Shown: positions 59,288-64,000 of the stretch, in pieces
Position numbering within the stretch: position 1 is the first letter of the stretch
Layout of the letters: every line of letters begins with the position of its first letter
DNA from: Macquaria australasica
Taxonomy: Eukaryota; Chordata; Actinopteri; Centrarchiformes; Percichthyidae
Assembly (NCBI GenBank): GCA_005408345.1
Contig: SEMN01001325.1
Span: 1 to 64,000, forward strand
DNA: 64,000 nt
Direction of reading: 5' to 3'
Program-made: the position numbers and the translations under genes
The notes under the pieces: model-generated
Seen by the model: the letters and a program-made list of their open reading frames with translations, nothing else
The model's database searches: none
What the model was told of the DNA's origin: nothing

Positions 59288-59438
59288 CAAAAGCTGTGCT
59301 GCGGTTCGTCAGTCCTGAGTAGGCGTTGCCACTGGGGGAGGAAGTGGCTGGAGACGACAGGGGACTGTAGGAGGCCGGGTCAGTCTGATAGCTGTGGCCA
59401 GAGCCAATACCAAATGGACTGGACTGGGCTTTACTGGA
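59288..59438 (-). CDS. arnt2: arnt2 coding exon (third from the end)
   Basis: Fifty codons plus one base, beginning SSKAQSSPFGIGSGHSYQTD and continuing SYSPLSSPATSSPSGNAYSG to the split Asp codon. Ser/Pro-rich, part of the C-terminal transactivation region. Acceptor GCTCTCCAG, donor G followed by GTGAGC. The start was chosen because it keeps phase 0 with the preceding donor and matches the SSK...QSSPFGIG order I know from ARNT2. A nearer CCAG or CCCAG could serve but would drop residues. About six residues that I recall in human ARNT2 before SSK appear to be missing here. Confidence 0.93.
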
Positions 59439-61150
59439 CTGGAGAGCACAGATACTGGTTAGATATACAGCATATCAGGGTTGTAAGTGTACGGTACTGG
59501 ACTGTCAGCTCAGGGTTCAGTATAATACAGAGATACATGGTTCACAGGTCAGGACACGTTCATTTTAATCAAGTTTCCTGAAAACAAACTATGATTACTT
59601 ATTTATGCCTTCCTTACACATGAAATGTGCAAAAACTTTATTGTAATTAAGTTAAATGAGTTAATATCCATTTTTATAGGTATGACAAATGATCTGACAC
59701 TGTGACACATTAAAATTATTTCCAAACTACAAAATGAAACTCTTTGCTGTTTGGTAAATGTGCTCTGCCACATGAGCTTCTACTGTATTGATTGAGTCAC
59801 ATTATTTTCTAACAAGTAGTCAGCAGCAGTAAATGTTGTTGGCAACAATGTAAAAGAAGCTTCCATGTTCAGGTATAAAAGTTATCAATCCCAATGCAGT
59901 TAGCTACAATAACTAATCCAGGGGGCTAATTTCTGGGTTTACTGTTGGTTAGAGACAAGCATTTGAAACGACTGATGTGCAACTAAAATGTATTTGCAAC
60001 ACTTGCAACACACAGAGGCTTGCCCTGCTTGCAATAGTTTGCAAAGTTTTTTCACCGGAGTTTGCGCTTCCTTTTTTATTTTTATTTTTTCTATTTCCTG
60101 ACTCTCTACAACGGACGTGGCGAGTGCAAAGTTAGCGTGATCCATAGCAGGTGTTCACACTGAAAAACATGACTACATTAAGAAAAACAAATGGGAGTGC
60201 ATTGTGGGGGTTGTCGTTTCAGGCCAAAACACTACACAGTGGTATATAATACTTCAAGTAAGGACTTTACAACTTTGGAAAGTAAACACAGCAATTATTT
60301 CATCTTTTGCCGCAGCAATCAGCAGTAATACAGTGTATGGTTGCACGTATTTGATTTGCCAACACAGGACAACCCTTTTGCACAGTTGGAGCTCTTCAAT
60401 GGCTTGGAGCGGCTTGAAATTCTTCTGGTTAAATCATTACTCCAAAATAATAACAACTGCATTGGAAAATATCTGGTTGTTTGATTTTCAGGTGAGAGGT
60501 TAGCTGCGATTCCCAAGGTTCTGTCAGGTGCGCCACTAACGGCAGGTGGAAGCTAGAGATTATGTATTTGAGAGAACAGTTTTTATTCACCTGTCATTTT
60601 TGGGTTAACTTTGGTTGAAATCAGAAACTAAGGCACTGCATTTGGTTAACAATGAAGCCTTTTGAATTTGCCAGCGCTCTGATTCGTGCCTCTGACTGGA
60701 TACTTGATGATTGAGGCTCATAGGTATTGTAATATTTTGAGCTGTCCGCCATGCGGAAATGATGGACACAACATAATTTCTCAGGAATAAAGTTGGAATA
60801 ATTGAAACTGGTGGGCCTAACATTAACCTATATGAGCGTTACATTATCTGGGAAAAGTCCTGCGTTTCTATGTTAAGCAACATTGAGGATACTTGAATGA
60901 AAAAATTGGCCATAGACATAAACTGAATTTTGAAGATTATCTACAAACTTATTTACTTTACTCCTGTGATTCAAGCATCCAGCTGTTTCAAGAACATCAG
61001 ATGAACAACATGATAACTTTGTGGCACAGTCTTCTTTCATATTTCCAACTCATTGTTTTCGAGAATAGTTTGGGCTTTTCCAATATTGGGCAACTTCATT
61101 AAAGAATTGCAGGTTAACCTAGGTTTTCCAGGACACATGGAAAACCTGTA

Positions 61151-61222
61151 TTCAATTCAGTTCAATTCAGTTTTATTTATATAGCTTCATATCATAACAA
61201 AGTTATCTCAGGGCACTTTGTA
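61151..61222 (-). mobile_element. L2-type LINE tail, very short reversed copy
   Basis: ATTCAATTCAGTTTTATTTA, then TATCATAACAAAGTTATCTC and AGGGCACTTTGTATGATG is the reverse complement of the last 70 bases of the L2 family at 1-1490. Confidence 0.88.
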
Positions 61223-61443
61223 TGATGTTAGTTCTTAATGTCTTCTATGTTTAGAGGTGGTGAAAACATTCAACCCTCTTTTCCCCTCATATCATCTGGC
61301 TCTAGTTATTGTGATGCATGTAGAGATTACTGAACAACAAAGAATTCAGTCCCGTGGAATGACCTGACAAGTGCATCCGTGTGTGTGGAAGAGGGGCCTG
61401 TTAAGAAACATATGCTTAGCACATTCTGTTAGCAAAATTGTGA

Positions 61444-61446
<3 letters not shown>

Positions 61447-61484
<38 letters not shown>
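61447..61484. repeat. (CA)n microsatellite
   Basis: About 18 CA units in an arnt2 intron. Confidence 0.97.
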
Positions 61485-61487
<3 letters not shown>

Positions 61488-61662
61488 AGCTCATCTGTTA
61501 GTCTGTGATCTGGGGTACAGGAGGAGCAGATAAAATCAGCTTGGCAATCTTGGCAACTGTCGAGATTGCTGACTTTATTATTGATACAGAAGGCAATGGT
61601 TTCACTTTACAGTTACAAATACTGTTTGAGTGTGTGTTTGTGTTCATTTGTGTGTGTGTTAC

Positions 61663-61801
61663 CTGTCCAGAGAAGGGGGGTCGGTTGCCTGACCATGCCA
61701 CCTGGCCTGGGTTGAGCTGTCTGGAGATCTGAGCAAGATTCGGATTGGATGAGCCTGATGGCTGGATGTCGTTAACTCCGGGGACATGGATCACAGAGGA
61801 A
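61663..61801 (-). CDS. arnt2: arnt2 coding exon (fourth from the end)
   Basis: One base completing a split Ser codon, then 46 codons: SSVIHVPGVNDIQPSG onward to NPGQVAWSGNRPPFSGQ. VPGVNDIQPS and QISRQLN are ARNT2 hallmarks. Acceptor TGCATACAG, donor CAG followed by GTAACA with TG/CA-rich sequence next to it. Disordered, Q/S/P-rich part of the transactivation region. Confidence 0.97.
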
Positions 61802-61979
61802 CTGTATGCACAAAGACACACACACAAACAAACAAACACAAAGAAAAGTGAGAAATATGAAGCTCAGTCAGGCTTCACTTTTCTCCAGAGAGAGAGACAC
61901 ACACTGAGGCCTAACCAAGTGAGTTATGGATGTAACCTGCTGAGCATTACATGCACTGACACAGATCACTGACATGTAC

Positions 61980-62082
61980 CTGAAGCTTTTGCCAGAGTGT
62001 CCCTGCTGGAAGGGAGAGCTCTGTGAGTAGAGCTGCTGTCCTCCAGCTGTAGAGGAGGGAGCCATCATCTTCTTATCTCCCG
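61980..62082 (-). CDS. arnt2: arnt2 coding exon (fifth from the end)
   Basis: Two bases of a split Ser codon, 33 codons (GDKKMMAPSSTAGGQQLYSQ through GHSGKSF), then two bases (AG) of the next Ser codon. The order KKMM, QQ-YSQ-SPF, GHSGK matches ARNT2. The acceptor is unusual: a (TG)n run leads straight into TAG with almost no pyrimidine tract. The donor is CAG followed by GTACAT. The preceding intron is 140 bp and the following one 178 bp. Confidence 0.95.
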
Positions 62083-62222
62083 CTACACACACACACACAA
62101 ACACCAGGGTCAGCATTATAAAAAAAAGAAATATAAAGCCAAATCAGAAACTGTCAGGACGTATGTATGAGATGTATGCGGATGTTTGTGTATTTGTGTG
62201 TGTTTATCTGTGTGTGTCGTAC

Positions 62223-62346
62223 AGCCAGAGATGCCGGTGTACATCTCAGCAAAGCGTGGGTCTCTCTCCTGGGAGAACAGGGCTTCTGTCTTGTCAATGC
62301 TCTTCCCTGCCTCATGGACTCCACTGCTGACGCTGGCCACAGGCAC
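62223..62346 (-). CDS. arnt2: arnt2 coding exon (sixth from the end)
   Basis: Forty-one codons plus one base: VPVASVSSGVHEAGKSIDKT, then EALFSQERDPRFAEMYTGIS and G. The block FSQERDPRFAEM is highly conserved in ARNT-family proteins downstream of the PAS/PAC region. Acceptor ACCCTCAG, donor T followed by GTACGA, then CACACA-rich sequence. Phase 0 at the 5' side agrees with the previous donor. Confidence 0.97.
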
Positions 62347-63471
62347 CTGAGGGTGGGGGTGAATGTGGGAAGAGGAGAGGGGGGAGGGGTAGGAAGGAGG
62401 AGGGTATAAGGCCGAATTCGCATAAAATCAAGCGCTGCGGCGAAAATGCAGCTTTTCCCATTCATTTGAACCGGGGTACTGCGTTCAGGCTGCGGCGGTG
62501 GGTGCGGCAGGGGGTGACGCAAAAAAAACCCAGCGGCCTGCAGAGAAAAAGTTTAAAGAGATTCAACTTTTGGAGAAACGCAACCCGACGTCACGCTGCG
62601 GCTGCCGATCAGACCGGCAGACGCCCAGGTGAAGAAGAACTTTGTTTACATGTAGCACTGTAGCATTAGCTTTTTACCGAGCCACTGTGAAGATGGAAGA
62701 GAGACTGATCGATCGGCTCTGTGATGACTGTACATCAGCTGTTCTACCCTGCCACAAGGAAGTACAAAGACGTTAATCGCTGTGTAGTCGCTTGGCTTGT
62801 ATCGGTCTTCAAGCTGGGATTGCTGGTTAGTATCAGACACTCCCACACCGCCGCACAACTCTGCGGCGTATCCCCGCAACGCCTGATTCTATGTGAAAAC
62901 GGCCTACGGGTTGATGTTACAGATGATTTGACTCAGGTCATAAAAAATAACCCAAACAATCCACACGCCTACATAGACACAAGTACAACAGATGTCTCAC
63001 TAGCTGGGATTCCATCCAAATATTTTTCATGTGAAATGTGTTTTCTGATCTCTTCTGCTCTGTAAAGCTGTTATTAAAGGACAATTCTAGTTTTTTCCAA
63101 CCTGGAAACTCTAAAGATGGTTTTTCGGCTAGGACTTCCTACTCTGAGGCCCTTGATGAATACTGGCCCTGTGGTTAAAAGCTTCATTAGTGTTAATCTA
63201 GCATTAAACTCCTATTTCCATCTATCTGTGTATTACTTTTCATGAAATGCTGCTATACATTAATACATGGGAATTCAATATACAACAAAAAGCTTTTATG
63301 AATAAAAGACACATTACTGTCCTCACATGAAGGCGCCCAGTACATCTCCTTCAATTTGTATAGTATTTAGTAATTATGTCCAATTATTTCAACTAAAATT
63401 CCATGGAGTCTGCAGGGGTCTTCCTAACCCACTCAGTGGGGTAGTGAAGTGGCTCTAAAGCAGAGGATTAC
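62347..63471 (-). other. arnt2: arnt2 intron of 1.1 kb carrying a MITE
   Basis: Nearly half of this intron is the PIF/Harbinger-like element at 62410-62904. The rest (62905-63471) shows no recognised feature. Confidence 0.85.
62410..62904 (+). mobile_element. PIF/Harbinger-like non-autonomous element with MADF remnant
   Basis: Inverted ends GGCCGAATTCGCATAAAATC and (reversed) GGCCGTTTTCACATAGAATC, about 32 bases in all, flanked by TAA on the left and TAC on the right (PIF/Harbinger elements duplicate a TWA triplet; here one base differs). Inside, the plus strand has MEERLIDRLCDDCTS (from 62693) and, one frame over, YPATRKYKDVN...VAWL...FKLGLL (from about 62742). Together these resemble the start and body of a MADF/Myb-SANT-like domain encoded by PIF/Harbinger elements. 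The domain is frameshifted and incomplete. Confidence 0.7.
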
Positions 63472-63547
63472 CTGGGAAAGATCATAAGCAGTCAGTCCAT
63501 CTCTCTGGTGAACCTCCAGTTCTGCCTGTTGCTGCTGCTGTAGCTGC
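63472..63547 (-). CDS. arnt2: arnt2 coding exon (seventh from the end, first in window)
   Basis: One base completing a split codon (from an exon beyond the right edge), then 25 codons: QLQQQQQAELEVHQRDGLTA and YDLSQ. The short polyglutamine run and ELEVHQRDGL are typical of ARNT2. Acceptor TTTTTCAG, donor CAG followed by GTAATC. The bHLH and PAS domains are encoded further right, outside the window. Confidence 0.96.
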
Positions 63548-64000
63548 CTGAAAAACACAACACACCATAAACACCATCAGCACCTCAGACTACAAACTGA
63601 CACATACAGTACGTTACTGAATTGAAATTACTTTAAATTCAATTTAATAAGATTAACAATAAATAAAAAAATTCCTACAGACAAGCAATGTACAGCACTG
63701 TTTATCAGTTCTACTTCAGTTGGAGACATTTGAGGCAGTTTTCGGATACATTCATCCAGAGTAACTTTCAGACCTGTAGGTCGGTTCATTTGGTCCAGAA
63801 CAAGAGAAATTCACAACAATGTTGCCTTTTATTTTTGCTCTGGTCCGTGTTCCTGCTGACTCATTACAAACAAACCACAAGCTATAAAAATTAAGTGATA
63901 TGACCTGACACGTATCTCATTCATCTGACAGTTTTGGTGATGTAATCCTGCATCATCAGTGCTACATGGACCCACATGGGTAAATAAAACTGTGGTGGCT
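63548..64000 (-). other. arnt2: arnt2 intron, partial
   Basis: Continues past the right edge. No exon, RNA gene or clear transposon was recognised. Confidence 0.7.

Larger units (their letters stand above)
59439..61662 (-). other. arnt2: arnt2 intron of 2.2 kb
   Basis: Contains a short reversed L2 tail (61151-61222) and a (CA)n array (61447-61484). No additional exon was recognised. Confidence 0.85.

Overview
This is a vertebrate nuclear sequence, almost certainly from a teleost fish. It is AT-rich and intron-rich, with many CA/TG microsatellites. Its repeat set is typical of fish: L2-type and Rex1/CR1-type LINEs, a Tc1 fragment, hAT and PIF/Harbinger miniature elements, tRNA-derived SINE heads and Ty3/gypsy LTR sequence. 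The species cannot be named from the sequence alone.

Two real host genes are present, both on the minus strand. The last seven coding exons of arnt2 (aryl hydrocarbon receptor nuclear translocator 2) lie between 63547 and 53404. They encode about 279 residues, from the Q-rich segment to the conserved C-terminus. Exon phases agree at every junction, and a stretch of about 4 kb downstream (to about 49385) looks like a long 3' UTR. After about 35 kb of repeat-filled intergenic DNA comes the first coding exon of abhd17c (protein depalmitoylase), 18086 to 17602. Its remaining exons were not found, so intron 1 must run past the left edge. The order arnt2 then abhd17c in the same orientation matches human 15q25 as I remember it.

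Layout from left to right: 1-1490 L2-type LINE 3' half; 3740-3835 LINE scrap; 6030-7855 L2-type LINE with a readable reverse transcriptase; 9420-11285 Rex1/CR1-like LINE; 11390-11590 Tc1 end; 16221-17501 hAT-type element with a nested foldback element; 17602-18420 abhd17c exon 1 and promoter; 18838-19490 LINE/SINE 3' tail in reverse; 22463-22819 hAT MITE; 25120-26480 reversed L2 split by a solo LTR (25582-26042); 26848-26975 SINE; 27873-28155 reversed L2 tail; 30960-31380 element with palindromic CTCGAG ends; 31786-32891 L2 copy; 34370-39134 decayed Ty3/gypsy element; 42012-43940 MITEs and a SINE head; 45480-47060 MITE end and Rex1/CR1 endonuclease fragment; 47135-47646 hAT MITE; 47668-48076 hAT-like repeat; 49385-53403 arnt2 3' region with two inserted elements; 53404-63547 arnt2 exons and introns.

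The two genes are not known to act in one pathway: one is a bHLH-PAS transcription factor, the other a membrane-associated thioesterase. Their link here is conserved neighbourhood. No new multi-gene system was found. The features that best repay a second look are a palindrome-ended element with a short ORF (30960-31380), a TTAA-flanked element with a 58-codon basic ORF (51704-52406), and TG/CA tracts abutting several arnt2 splice sites.
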